Below, piece after piece: positions 34,019 to 42,097 of a DNA stretch of 64,000 bases. A program made the translations under genes and the position numbers. How positions within the stretch are numbered: position 1 is the stretch's first letter; each line of letters starts with the position of its first letter. Source of the stretch: Pluralibacter sp. UBA7423 (GTDB lineage Bacteria > Pseudomonadota > Gammaproteobacteria > Enterobacterales > Enterobacteriaceae); the NCBI GenBank assembly GCA_002470465.1, contig DKMD01000017.1:1-64000 (forward strand), read 5' to 3'. A model generated the notes under the pieces. That model was not told where the DNA came from and did no database searches. It saw nothing but the letters and a program-made list of their open reading frames with translations.

Positions 34019-34582
34019 ATGAACCCTGACGACAAATTTCTGTTTCTTGACGCCATGGAGGACGTACAGCCCCTGAAGCGTAACAACGAGGCGAACTGGC
34101 AGCCAACCCGTAATACCCGTGCTCCGGCCCACATCGACACGCTACAGCTCGATAACTTTCTCACCACCGGTTTTCTCGATATTGTTCCGCTCGACACACC
34201 GCTGGAGTTTAAGCGAGAAGGGCTGCAAAACGGCGTACTGGATAAGCTGCGCGCCGGGAAATACAGCCAGCAGGCGAGCCTCACGCTCCTGCGCCACTCC
34301 GTGGAACAGTGCCGACAGATGCTGTATGCGTTTATTCTTCAGGCCCACCGGGACGGACTGCGAAACGTTCTGATTGTCCACGGCAAAGGCAAAGCAGATG
34401 GCTCACACGCCAATGTTGTTCGTAGCTATCTGGCGCGATGGCTCACGGAATTTGAAGACGTGCAGGCGTTTTGCTGCGCGCTACCGCATCACGGCGGCAG
34501 CGGAGCGTGCTATGTGGCGCTGAAAAAATCCGAACAGGCAAAACTGGATAACTGGGAACGCCACGCCAAGCGCAGCCGCTAA
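34019..34582 (+). CDS. smrA: SmrA: Smr-domain DNA endonuclease
   Basis: A 187-residue protein matching E. coli SmrA (YdaL). The C-terminal Smr domain (about 85-165) carries the family signature VLIVHGKGKADGSHANVVR and PHHGGSGACYVAL. Smr domains nick branched or structured DNA; in E. coli the purified domain is an endonuclease, but its cellular role is unclear. A GGGAGGAGG ribosome site precedes ATG. In K-12 the next gene is dgcM; here the order breaks and an accessory block begins. Confidence 0.93.
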   Translation: MNPDDKFLFLDAMEDVQPLKRNNEANWQPTRNTRAPAHIDTLQLDNFLTTGFLDIVPLDTPLEFKREGLQNGVLDKLRAGKYSQQASLTLLRHSVEQCRQMLYAFILQAHRDGLRNVLIVHGKGKADGSHANVVRSYLARWLTEFEDVQAFCCALPHHGGSGACYVALKKSEQAKLDNWERHAKRSR

Positions 34583-34624
34583 TGCCACACTGCATCTGGC
34601 GCAGCCGGGCAATATCTTAAACGC

Positions 34625-35404
34625 TTATGCCGGAATGCTTTCCCCTTTACGCAGCGTCAGCACCTCAAAGCCGTCGGCCGTAACGGCAATGGTATGTTCC
34701 CACTGCGCCGACAGCTTTTTATCGCGTGTCACCACCGTCCAGCCGTCCTTTTTGGTTTTGATTTTGCTGTCGCCCTGATTCACCATCGGCTCGATGGTAA
34801 AGACCATCCCTTCGCGCAGCACGTCGCCAACGCCTGGCTTGCCGTAGTGCAGGATCTGCGGATCTTCGTGCATCTCTTTGCCAATGCCGTGTCCGCAGTA
34901 TTCGCGCACCACGCTGTAGCCGTTATCTTCAACGTATTTCTGAATGGCGTGCCCGATATCACCGAGCGTGGCGCCGGGCTTCACCACCTGAATGCCTTTC
35001 CACATTGCTTCATAGGTTTTGTTCACCAGGCGGCGGGCCAGTGGGGAGACGTCGCCAATCAGGTACATTTTGCTGGAGTCAGCAATCATGCCGTCTTTTT
35101 CCAGGGTGATATCGACGTTGACGATGGCTCCGGCACGCAGATGCTCCGTCTCCTTTGGAATACCGTGACACACCACCTCGTTAACCGAGGTATTCAGCAC
35201 GTAAGGATAGTCATACTGACCTTTGCTGGCCGGGCGCGAATGCAGCTCGTTGACGATAAAATCTTCGACTTTGTTATTGATTGCCATGGTGGTGACGCCG
35301 GGCTGAATAAAGACGTCCAGCATGTCAAAGACGGAGGCCAGCAGCTCACCGGCATGACGCTGGCGGGCGAGCTCATCGGCGGTTTTAATGGGAATTGATG
35401 GCAT
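34625..35404 (-). CDS. Second type I methionine aminopeptidase
   Basis: Type Ia methionine aminopeptidase fold, 259 residues. All five metal ligands are visible: Asp in VNVDITLE, Asp in MIADSSKM, His in GHGIGKEMHEDP, Glu in FTIEPMV and Glu in QWEHTIAV. It should remove initiator Met. It is not the housekeeping map, which normally sits beside rpsB and rpsC-type translation genes; here it overlaps by 20 bp a ParD-like gene that precedes it. The close coupling suggests a conditional or partner-controlled enzyme. Sequence departs from housekeeping Map at several loops (for example ADSSKM where E. coli has GDTSKM). Catalytic function is likely; the cellular role is unknown. Confidence 0.88.
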   Translation of the reverse strand: MPSIPIKTADELARQRHAGELLASVFDMLDVFIQPGVTTMAINNKVEDFIVNELHSRPASKGQYDYPYVLNTSVNEVVCHGIPKETEHLRAGAIVNVDITLEKDGMIADSSKMYLIGDVSPLARRLVNKTYEAMWKGIQVVKPGATLGDIGHAIQKYVEDNGYSVVREYCGHGIGKEMHEDPQILHYGKPGVGDVLREGMVFTIEPMVNQGDSKIKTKKDGWTVVTRDKKLSAQWEHTIAVTADGFEVLTLRKGESIPA

Positions 35405-35603
35405 TGATCACCTCCAGTAAGCGGTCAGATCCTGATTTCAGCATCATCATTTTGATTTGCTGATAGTTCAGCTCCGGATAGAGTTCGCTCATCATGCCGA
35501 GGCGGATCCAGTATTCCGCTTGTGCGTTGACCGAACGCGACATCGCTTTGCTGGCATCACGAATGTCCTCGTGCAGCAGGTCCGAAATTTTGACGATTCC
35601 CAT
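35385..35603 (-). CDS. ParD-like ribbon-helix-helix family protein
   Basis: A 72-residue protein starting MGIVKISDLLHEDIRDASK. The short N-terminal strand VKISDLLHE followed by two helices fits the ribbon-helix-helix pattern of ParD-type antitoxins. The pattern RSVNAQAEYWIRLGMMSE supports this, as such proteins often carry a similar SVNAQAE helix. It precedes and overlaps the methionine aminopeptidase gene by 20 bp, so they are translated from one message. No ParE toxin frame is next to it. ATG 35603 was chosen because the only longer start is a GTG. Overlapping AT-rich palindromes upstream look like its own operators. Confidence 0.75.
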   Translation of the reverse strand: MGIVKISDLLHEDIRDASKAMSRSVNAQAEYWIRLGMMSELYPELNYQQIKMMMLKSGSDRLLEVINAINSH

Positions 35604-35605
35604 AA

Positions 35606-35632
35606 ATATACACACCGTATATGAAACATATA
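35606..35632. promoter_or_regulatory. Overlapping palindromes upstream of the ParD-like gene
   Basis: ATATAC-ACACC-GTATAT (35606-35622) and TATATG-AAA-CATATA (35618-35632) overlap, and a further GTATAT lies at 35639. They begin 3 bp upstream of the start codon. Ribbon-helix-helix antitoxins bind short repeated palindromes of this sort; binding here is inferred. Confidence 0.55.
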
Positions 35633-35695
35633 TAAATCGTATATTGTTTGCATGAGGATGTCTTTAGTCAATTGTGCGTGGAACGTCGCTCAACC

Positions 35696-35707
35696 GGGGG
35701 GGGGGGG
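35696..35707. repeat. Homopolymer of twelve G
   Basis: Twelve consecutive G lie in the spacer between the ParD-like gene and the end of umuC, 93 bp upstream of the ParD-like start. Such tracts slip easily. The neighbouring 110 bp do not resemble a gene I know. A short frame ending GRKYRYSNRA may be a remnant. Confidence 0.7.
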
Positions 35708-35813
35708 CCACGCCCCAGACTCCTTCCACCGGCGTACGCGCCATCAGCCTGCGCTGGCGCAGCGGGAGAAAGTATCGCTACAGCAACCGAGCCTGAAAGG
35801 CCAGCTCTCGTTC

Positions 35814-37082
35814 TTATTTAGCGACAGGCAGGTCTGAATAGCGCGTAGTATAAGCCGGGGATAGCATTTCACGCTTCATTGCCCAGGGCTTCTGGATACC
35901 TTGACCAGCAAACCAGACTTTCCCTTTTCCCGACGCATTAATACCATCGATTACCGTCATTAGTGCAGTGCTATTAGCCTTGGGGGCGAGATCATCAAAA
36001 AAATTAAGCTGTGCAGTGCCGCGACTAAAAAAGTCAGCAAGCATTACGCCAGCTTTCATGTAGCGATAACCATCGACCCATATCCGATCCAGTGATTCTG
36101 TAGATGCACGTATAATGTCACGTGTATCATTAGAGGGTATCAGTAGTTTCGTAGATGATTGGTTCCCATAATAAATTTCATTATCTGCGTGCGGGCTGGT
36201 GCGTAGAAAGACGCTAACAAAAGCACAAAACTGGTGTTCGCTACGTAATTTTTCTGCAGCGCGTTCAGCATAGGTGCAGATAGCCTGGCGCATATCTGCA
36301 TACTCGGTAATGCGATACCCAAAAGAGCGGCTGCACATAATTTGTTGTTTATTCGGCGCGAACTCCTCAAGCTCCAGACACGATTCACCGCGCAGCTCAC
36401 GCAGCGTCCTTTCCAGAACAACGTTGAAATGTTTTTTGATGACCCAGGGTGAGCTATTGGCTAAGTCCAGCGCTGTACTGATCCCCATATTGTTCAGTTT
36501 TTTGCTGATGCGCCTTCCGACTCCCCATACCTCCTCCACAGGCACGCGATCTAGCAGCTTCCGCTGACGTGATATGTCGGATAAATCAACCACGCCTCCC
36601 GTACCCGGCCATCGTTTGGCTGCATAATTTGCTAATTTTGCTAACGTTTTAGTTTGCGAAGCACCGATTCCGATCGTGAGCCCGGTATTTTTAAGCACCT
36701 GGTTCCGCATGGCCTTGCCAAATTCTGTCAGCGACATGTAGTTGGCTACGCCGGATAAGTCGATAAAGGCTTCATCGATTGAATAGATCTCAATGGCTGG
36801 CGCCATCTCCATCAGCGTCTGCATAACTCGCGCACTGAGGTCAGCATAAAGAGCATAGTTCGAGCTGAATACGTGCACTGCAGATGAGAACGTTTTCTTT
36901 TTCAGTTTGAAAAAAGGCTCTCCCATAGCGATGCCGAGCGTCTTTGCCTCTGCTGAACGCGAAATGACGCAGCCGTCGTTGTTAGAGACCACCACCACGG
37001 GTTTTCCCTTTAAATCCGGGCGAAATACCGTTTCACATGACGTATAAAAGCTGTTGACGTCGGCCAAAGCAAACATCGTCAT
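35814..37082 (-). CDS. umuC: UmuC: catalytic subunit of DNA polymerase V
   Basis: Y-family translesion polymerase subunit of 422 residues. Metal-binding acidic residues are seen in [10 protein letters not shown] and SIDEAFIDL. The thumb helix-hairpin-helix is [17 protein letters not shown]. It forms Pol V with cleaved UmuD for SOS mutagenesis. The ATG overlaps the umuD stop as ATGA, the normal coupling. Base composition is more A+T rich than the neighbours, and the location differs from K-12, so the pair was probably acquired separately; plasmid-borne relatives (MucB, ImpB, RumB) are alternatives by name. Confidence 0.93.
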   Translation of the reverse strand: MTMFALADVNSFYTSCETVFRPDLKGKPVVVVSNNDGCVISRSAEAKTLGIAMGEPFFKLKKKTFSSAVHVFSSNYALYADLSARVMQTLMEMAPAIEIYSIDEAFIDLSGVANYMSLTEFGKAMRNQVLKNTGLTIGIGASQTKTLAKLANYAAKRWPGTGGVVDLSDISRQRKLLDRVPVEEVWGVGRRISKKLNNMGISTALDLANSSPWVIKKHFNVVLERTLRELRGESCLELEEFAPNKQQIMCSRSFGYRITEYADMRQAICTYAERAAEKLRSEHQFCAFVSVFLRTSPHADNEIYYGNQSSTKLLIPSNDTRDIIRASTESLDRIWVDGYRYMKAGVMLADFFSRGTAQLNFFDDLAPKANSTALMTVIDGINASGKGKVWFAGQGIQKPWAMKREMLSPAYTTRYSDLPVAK

Positions 37083-37498
37083 TTATGTGACTTCACTGAA
37101 AATGTCACTACGCCAAATATTTCGAGATCTTCTGGGTTATGAAATGTAATCGGCGAGTAATTGTCATTATAAGGAACCAGCTGCAAGGCTGGGTGCGTAC
37201 GTAATTCCTTGACAGTAAACTCGCCGGCTACAGCAGCAATCACAATATCGCCATGGCTTGCCGACAGCGAACGATCAACGACCAGAAGATCACCATCTCC
37301 AATTCCAGCACCCGTCATCGAGTCACCGCTTACTTTAATAAAATACGTGGCGCAAGGATGGGCTATTAAAAGCGTATTGAGATTCAGCCTATCTTCGACG
37401 TAGTCTTGTGCGGGATTAGGAAAACCACAAGATACTCGCTCCGTAAAAAGAGGAAGATGGATGGCGGGGGCAATCTCTGTGGGATAAAAAAGCTGCAT
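37079..37498 (-). CDS. umuD: UmuD: self-cleaving subunit of DNA polymerase V
   Basis: LexA-like serine protease of 139 residues. Cleavage occurs between Cys24 and Gly25 (SCGFPNP). The catalytic dyad is Ser60 (SGDSM) and Lys97 (FTVKEL), exactly as numbered in E. coli. RecA filaments trigger self-cleavage, and UmuD' then joins UmuC. A LexA box lies 20 bp upstream of the start, so the operon is SOS-induced. Confidence 0.94.
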   Translation of the reverse strand: MQLFYPTEIAPAIHLPLFTERVSCGFPNPAQDYVEDRLNLNTLLIAHPCATYFIKVSGDSMTGAGIGDGDLLVVDRSLSASHGDIVIAAVAGEFTVKELRTHPALQLVPYNDNYSPITFHNPEDLEIFGVVTFSVKSHK

Positions 37499-37755
37499 GG
37501 TGAGGAACTCAATGTAACTGTGTTTATATACAGTATCACTGAGTTTTTCACACGTTCAACCCTCTTCTAAGCAGGTTTCTGGAACCGTTTGAAGTTGCGA
37601 AGAATTTAGGTTTTACCTTGTAAGCAGTAAGCTGAGTAAGTTTGCAGCAGCGAAGTCGTAAGCAGTCGGTATACGCTTACCCATAAACCATAAAAATCCT
37701 AAGCCTTTACTGTTTCCAACTTGCCTTTGATAAATGAAACAACTGCATCTATACA
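37499..37755. other. Spacer between umuD and the autotransporter remnant
   Basis: Apart from the LexA box this 257-bp stretch has no gene. It holds repeated GTAAGCAGT words at 37620-37628 and 37660-37668. An inverted repeat AATCCCAAT/ATTGGGATT follows at 37762-37784, at the start of the degraded autotransporter frame. Confidence 0.45.
37516..37535. promoter_or_regulatory. LexA (SOS) box upstream of umuDC
   Basis: The 20-bp box contains CTGT-N8-ACAG at 37518-37533 with an AT-rich centre, matching the SOS consensus. It overlaps the promoter of umuD. Confidence 0.92.
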
Positions 37756-38619
37756 TTGATTAATCCCAATACAACATTGGGATTTAATAAGACCATTACG
37801 CATATTGTATCGTACTCACGTTTACGTCTGTCCAGAATCACCCTTGCTGTCTTTTCTTCACTTTCTTCCCCGTCAATCATTCTGTTTCCGCTTCCTGCGG
37901 CTGCCGTAACATTACAGGCCTATAACCCCGTCGATAACGATCAGTTATATGGACACATGTCGGTCTCGGATGGTCTGCTGGTTGATTTAACCGGTAATCA
38001 GCTTTTTCAACCCGGAGTGGATGGCTCGGTAAGTACGACGATTGGCACACGCCAGGGGATCAATCGTATTGTTAACGATCGTGGCGTACTGGGTGCCGAT
38101 GTGGGGAGTATTCAGGACAACCAGTACATCAATATGCGGATTGCCGACGTGACGAACGGTACGCTGAACGTCAATATTGGTCAGAACAATGCGACATCCA
38201 GCGCGTCAACCAACGGCCGGACGCTGGCAGCCAAGCAGAGCACGCTGTTCAACGTCGACGGCGGCAGGGCTGAAAAACTATAACGACTGGCTGATCGCCC
38301 AGCTTAAAACGGGCAACCTCGACAAAATGCCCTACCTCACTGAATTCAATAAAGCCTTTACCCGCAGTAGAAGCGCAGTGGATTACCGCATTTCCGCTGA
38401 TGACCCGACGGACGATGTCGCGCAGGCCATCGGCAATCGCATTGTCATTAATGCCAGCGGTCCGAATGCAAGGGTCAATGTGGCTGCCGGAAAAACCCTG
38501 GAGATGATTGGCGCCAACGGGGGCGCAATCTGTACGCAGAGGTGGATTATCGCAAAGAATTCAATAGCAATGGAGCCAAAGGCTGGGGTTATACCGGCGG
38601 GGTAAGGTGGCAGTTCTGA
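37756..38619 (+). pseudogene. Collapsed autotransporter adhesin
   Basis: Three reading-frame pieces resemble one autotransporter. Piece 1 (37756-38283) has no ATG, a hydrophobic export-like stretch ending FPLPAAA, then passenger-like sequence (SDGLLVDLTGNQLFQPG). Piece 2, in the next frame from about 38255 to 38520, continues YNDWLIAQLKTGNLDKMP and ends near GKTLEMIGANGG. Piece 3 (38521-38619) returns to the first frame and reads NLYAEVDYRKEFNSN then GWGYTGGVRWQF-stop, the classic final beta-strands of a translocator barrel with terminal Phe. The barrel interior and most of the passenger are missing. At least one frameshift and one large deletion are needed; the product cannot be functional. 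Confidence 0.8.
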
Positions 38620-38701
38620 TCGATGGCTCCAGGAAACGGGTACGACAGTATGACTTTCCGTGAGACAGCGCATCGTCGACAAGGGCGAACATGGTGATAA
38701 T

Positions 38702-38739
38702 TTTCCGCGATACTGTATAAATAATCAGTATCGCGGAAA
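38702..38739. repeat. Perfect 14-bp inverted repeat downstream of the omptin gene
   Basis: TTTCCGCGATACTG pairs with CAGTATCGCGGAAA around a 10-nt AT loop. No T-run follows on either strand, so it is not a standard terminator. It lies between the two converging units (autotransporter remnant and omptin gene). Confidence 0.7.
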
Positions 38740-38761
38740 GAGGGGGGGATCAAGGCCCGTT

Positions 38762-39721
38762 TTACCACAAATACTGCACGCCTGCCGACAGGCTCCAGGC
38801 CCGGCTCTGCAATCCGCCGCCGCCAGGGCCGTATTCATGGCCATCTTCATCCCACTGGTTTTCATCGCCGTGCTTGTTCGGGTAATAGGTGTATGCGGCT
38901 TCGGTAAAGACTTTGGCCTGTGGAGTGACCCAGTATCCCGCATTGACCACGCCCGCCCAGAGCTCGCCACTGTTGGTGCTGGTGGTGGAGGTCGCGTTGG
39001 TCATGTAATGGACGTCATGATCCGTGCCGTCTACCCAATGACTGTATTTCAGCAATCCGCTGAGCTCAAACTGCGCCAGAGAATAGTAGCCCGCGAGGCC
39101 AATATAGGGGGTCTTAAAGACCTGGCGATAGCCGACTGCGGGCTGTCCTGCCTTGAAGGAACCCTGCTCACGCGGAGCGTTCGGGTCATAGTCACCGTTG
39201 GCATCGGTGCCCGCGTAATCATAGGTGCCACCGCTTGCCAGCCAGTTGGTGCGGCTCTCCTGATAGCCTGCCACCGCGCCGAATTTGTAGGAAGGCTGAT
39301 TGAACATCCAGAAGCGCAGACTGAGATCGTACTCGTTGGCTTCGTTAACGGTCGCCGGGCTTGAGGAACTGTCGGTGTAGTGACTCGAATTCAGATCCTG
39401 CCAGTCGTAGTCGTTCATATGACCGCTGCCGGAGGCGAGCGTCGTCCAGCCCCGGGCATTCAGGCTAAGCCAGGGCAGGGCATCATAGTTAGCTTCCGCT
39501 TTAATAATGGCGGCATTTTTCAGCTTCCAGTCCAGGCGGCTGAGCTGCTGCCCCTGATAATAGACAAACTCCTTTGATTCTCCGCTGAGGTAGCCCAGGG
39601 ACGCGTTCAGCGATAGGCCATCATGTTCATATTGCGTCGGTTCACCGGTGAGATAGGGCGTTGCGCAGGTGGAAAAAGAGGCGGTAACGGAGAGCAGAAA
39701 AAGTAGCGGATGAGTTTTCAT
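38762..39721 (-). CDS. Omptin-family outer-membrane protease
   Basis: Outer-membrane beta-barrel endoprotease of the OmpT/PgtE/Pla family, 319 residues. A signal peptide (about 1-20, ending TCA) precedes the mature barrel. Catalytic residues are all present: Asp104 and Asp106 in GHMNDYDW, and Asp236 and His238 in DHDVHYM (precursor numbering). Family markers GWTTLASG, AGYQESRTNW and PYIGLAGYY are seen. The barrel ends in YLW. Omptins cleave host peptides and surface proteins and need lipopolysaccharide. Loop sequences differ from OmpT, so cleavage preference may differ. It converges with the dead autotransporter. Confidence 0.92.
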   Translation of the reverse strand: MKTHPLLFLLSVTASFSTCATPYLTGEPTQYEHDGLSLNASLGYLSGESKEFVYYQGQQLSRLDWKLKNAAIIKAEANYDALPWLSLNARGWTTLASGSGHMNDYDWQDLNSSHYTDSSSSPATVNEANEYDLSLRFWMFNQPSYKFGAVAGYQESRTNWLASGGTYDYAGTDANGDYDPNAPREQGSFKAGQPAVGYRQVFKTPYIGLAGYYSLAQFELSGLLKYSHWVDGTDHDVHYMTNATSTTSTNSGELWAGVVNAGYWVTPQAKVFTEAAYTYYPNKHGDENQWDEDGHEYGPGGGGLQSRAWSLSAGVQYLW

Positions 39722-39892
39722 GAGGTCTCGTAGAGGTCAGGGGGCAACGAAGCCGCTGAAGAATACCGAAAGTTTATACGTGTTTGCCCGAAATGCCATT
39801 CTGCTGCTTTCACCCCCCTTGTTGACCCACGGTTCAGTCTTCTGTGGCGTAAAATAGTGCTCTGAACACAAAAATCGATCAGGGAGTTGTTG

Positions 39893-41029
39893 ATGAACAA
39901 AGTCACAGGATCGCTCAGGAAAAACCTCCTGGCCTGTCTGCTGCTGGCACCGTTAAGCGCTGCGTTTGCTGCTGAAACGGGACAGATCGTCAGTCAATCC
40001 ATTCTGGCACAGACGGCAGGCCTGCAGGAGGCAGCCAGCCAGTACCGCGTGGAATACCGCTCAATGGATGGCGTGCGAGGAAGAGGGATGCGTGTGGACA
40101 GCGCCGCGGTCTTTTTACCCGAAGGCCCGACCCCGGAAGGCGGCTGGCCGGTAGTTGTGTGGACGCACGGCACCGTGGGCATTGCCCATAGCTGCGCGCC
40201 GTCTCTGAACCCGCGCACCGCGCGTGACAGCCAGTATCTCAACACCTGGCTTTCGCTTGGGTATGCCATTGTGGCGCCCGACTATCCGGGGCTCGGCTCC
40301 GCCGGGCTGCACCACTATCTGGATGCCCGTGCTGAAGCGTGGAGCACGCTCGACAGCATTCGCGCAGCGCTGGCAGCGTTTCCGCTGAAAAATCAGCTGG
40401 TGCTGGTGGGGCAGTCGCAGGGCGCACATGCCGCCTTTGCTACCGCCGGTTACCAGCCCGCCTATGCGCCGGAGCTGAATATCATTGGCACCGTACTAAC
40501 CGGTACGCCGTACTTCACCGCGCAAAGCCAGGTCTCCGGCCTCTTTACCACCACAGGCGATAAGCAGCGCACCGCCGGCGACCCGAAAATCCCTTACGTG
40601 TTCTACATTTATCACTCAGCGGCAGACCGGGATCCGAACCTGAAAGCGGCAGACTATTTCCAGACTGCGGCGCTGGCTCTGCTCGGCGAGGCGAAAAGCC
40701 AGTGCATAACGCCATTAACGGAAAGCGTGATGAAAGACAAACTGACGATGGAGAACAGCCTCAGGCCGGGGATTCAGGATTTGCTGAACGCCTCCGTCAG
40801 TTCGCTTTCGTACCCGACGCTGCACCTGAAACATCCGGTGTTTATCGGCATCGGCGGGGATGACATCAACGTGCCTACAGCAATGCAGCAGCAGTTTGCC
40901 CGCGACGTTCGTGCGGCAGGCACGCAGGTGAGCGAACATCTCTATCCGGGCCTCGATCACAGCGGCACCGTTAATCCGTCATTGCGGGACTCCGTGCCAT
41001 TTGTGCTGGGGTTGAAGGCAGAGAAATAA
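39893..41029 (+). CDS. Secreted alpha/beta-hydrolase, secretory-lipase-like
   Basis: Exported hydrolase of 378 residues. A signal peptide (about 1-26, ending AFAAE) is followed by an alpha/beta-hydrolase fold. The nucleophile elbow is LVLVGQSQGAHAAF. The oxyanion region is VVVWTHGTVG, and an acid/histidine region appears near LDHSGTVNPSL at the C-terminus. The shape resembles the LIP family of secretory lipases, which are more common in fungi and actinobacteria. Cysteines near CAPSLNP and SQCITPL may form a disulfide in the periplasm. The start MNKVTG follows AGGGAG. Substrate is unknown; lipase or feruloyl-type esterase is possible. Confidence 0.8.
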   Translation: MNKVTGSLRKNLLACLLLAPLSAAFAAETGQIVSQSILAQTAGLQEAASQYRVEYRSMDGVRGRGMRVDSAAVFLPEGPTPEGGWPVVVWTHGTVGIAHSCAPSLNPRTARDSQYLNTWLSLGYAIVAPDYPGLGSAGLHHYLDARAEAWSTLDSIRAALAAFPLKNQLVLVGQSQGAHAAFATAGYQPAYAPELNIIGTVLTGTPYFTAQSQVSGLFTTTGDKQRTAGDPKIPYVFYIYHSAADRDPNLKAADYFQTAALALLGEAKSQCITPLTESVMKDKLTMENSLRPGIQDLLNASVSSLSYPTLHLKHPVFIGIGGDDINVPTAMQQQFARDVRAAGTQVSEHLYPGLDHSGTVNPSLRDSVPFVLGLKAEK

Positions 41030-41077
41030 TCCGGTTCAGTCCGCCTTTCGCGCGGGCTGAGTTTTAGCATACTTTAA

Positions 41078-41581
41078 TTATGAAATAACCCTGCTGGCGG
41101 TTTTAAAGCGTATTTTCCAGTAATCGTTTTTCAGATCCGAAATCATAACGCCTTTGCTTGTTGAGGCATGCACAAACTGCTCGTTACCAATATAAACGCC
41201 GACATGACGCTCACGGGGCGACATTTGAAAGAACAGCAGATCGCCGGGCATGAGCTTAACAGGAGAGGCCTGAGCTCCCTGCTTGATTTGCTCTGCCGTG
41301 GTGCGCGCAAGGCGGGTGCGCAACGTATCCGGAAAGGCCGCATGGAATATCTGCTGCATTAATGAAGAGCAGTCAATTTCCTTTTTTGTAGTTCCGCCAA
41401 ATTGATATTTCACGCCCTGCCAGTGGGAATATTGTGAGAGTATCTTCTTGCGAATATCCTCTTCTTTGACTTTGGTGTGAGAAGGCGTTCGCTCGACGTT
41501 AATATAAAAATTTGAGGCTTTTACATCAGAAGAAAGAAACAGTGATAATAAAAAGCAGAGCGTTATAAATGGATAATACAT
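41078..41581 (-). CDS. NlpC/P60-family endopeptidase
   Basis: Exported cell-wall hydrolase-like protein, 167 residues. A signal peptide (about 1-22, ending DVKAS) leads to an NlpC/P60 domain. The catalytic cysteine is in IDCSSLMQQ, the histidine in RHVGVYIGNEQF, and the third polar residue region is FVHASTSKG. Such enzymes cut peptidoglycan stem peptides between D-Glu and mDAP. It is shorter than MepS or NlpC and lacks a lipobox cysteine, so it should be soluble in the periplasm. Its codons are AT-rich compared with the neighbours, which suggests transfer. Confidence 0.85.
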   Translation of the reverse strand: MYYPFITLCFLLSLFLSSDVKASNFYINVERTPSHTKVKEEDIRKKILSQYSHWQGVKYQFGGTTKKEIDCSSLMQQIFHAAFPDTLRTRLARTTAEQIKQGAQASPVKLMPGDLLFFQMSPRERHVGVYIGNEQFVHASTSKGVMISDLKNDYWKIRFKTASRVIS

Positions 41582-42097
41582 AGTTAATTAGTTCATGTGA
41601 AAAATAAAAAACGGGGTGTGGTTAAAAAGTAACCTGATGGGGAGGGGGGGACAATATTACTAGTACTAAAAAATGGAATGCAGAATATGACTTTCATTTG
41701 CCAGCGCCATTTGGCCCACTCCCCCTCGATAGCATTGTGCTGGCAGTATGAGCTGATAACTTCCTCCCGCTCCGAACGTGAAAGCCGCACGTTGGCTCCA
41801 GGTCTGCCCCTGAAAAGTGAAAATCATCTCCGGTAAGCCTTCAGGTTGGCGTGATTTCGAACTGGTCAGGTATTTATTTTTAGCCACCCACCGTAATCTT
41901 CTCATCGCGCCAAGTCGCAACATTTTCTAAGCAGCCTCAGCCCGGCATGCCTGATGAAAACGGTAAGAGCATCGATCCTTTTATCTTTGATATTGCTCAC
42001 ACCGTTGCGCTACAGGTTATTCCACTGGGGAAACTTTTATGGTTTTGCGGACCATCTTAGAAGCTCCTTTATTTATTATCTGATGATATGTATTTAA
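41582..42097. other. Low-content region between the NlpC/P60 gene and the blade-repeat gene
   Basis: No confident gene lies in these 516 bp. A plus-strand frame at 41947-42060 could encode 37 residues starting MPDENGKSIDPFIF, with no clear ribosome site; it may be a remnant. A minus-strand frame at 41666-41923 has no family resemblance. A G-rich tract (GGGGAGGGGGGG) lies at 41640. Confidence 0.45.

Noticed and set aside
34583..34624. REP element between smrA and the second methionine aminopeptidase
   Set aside because: Only one arm (GCATCTGGCGCAGCCGGGCA) resembles REP; no pairing partner was found.
35652..35837. A plus-strand frame reading through the twelve-G tract
   Set aside because: It depends on the exact tract length, overlaps the end of umuC and encodes a low-complexity glycine run.
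41666..41923. An 85-codon minus-strand frame in the gap after the NlpC/P60 gene
   Set aside because: No recognisable motif, poor ribosome site and an AT-rich context; kept only as part of the gap description.
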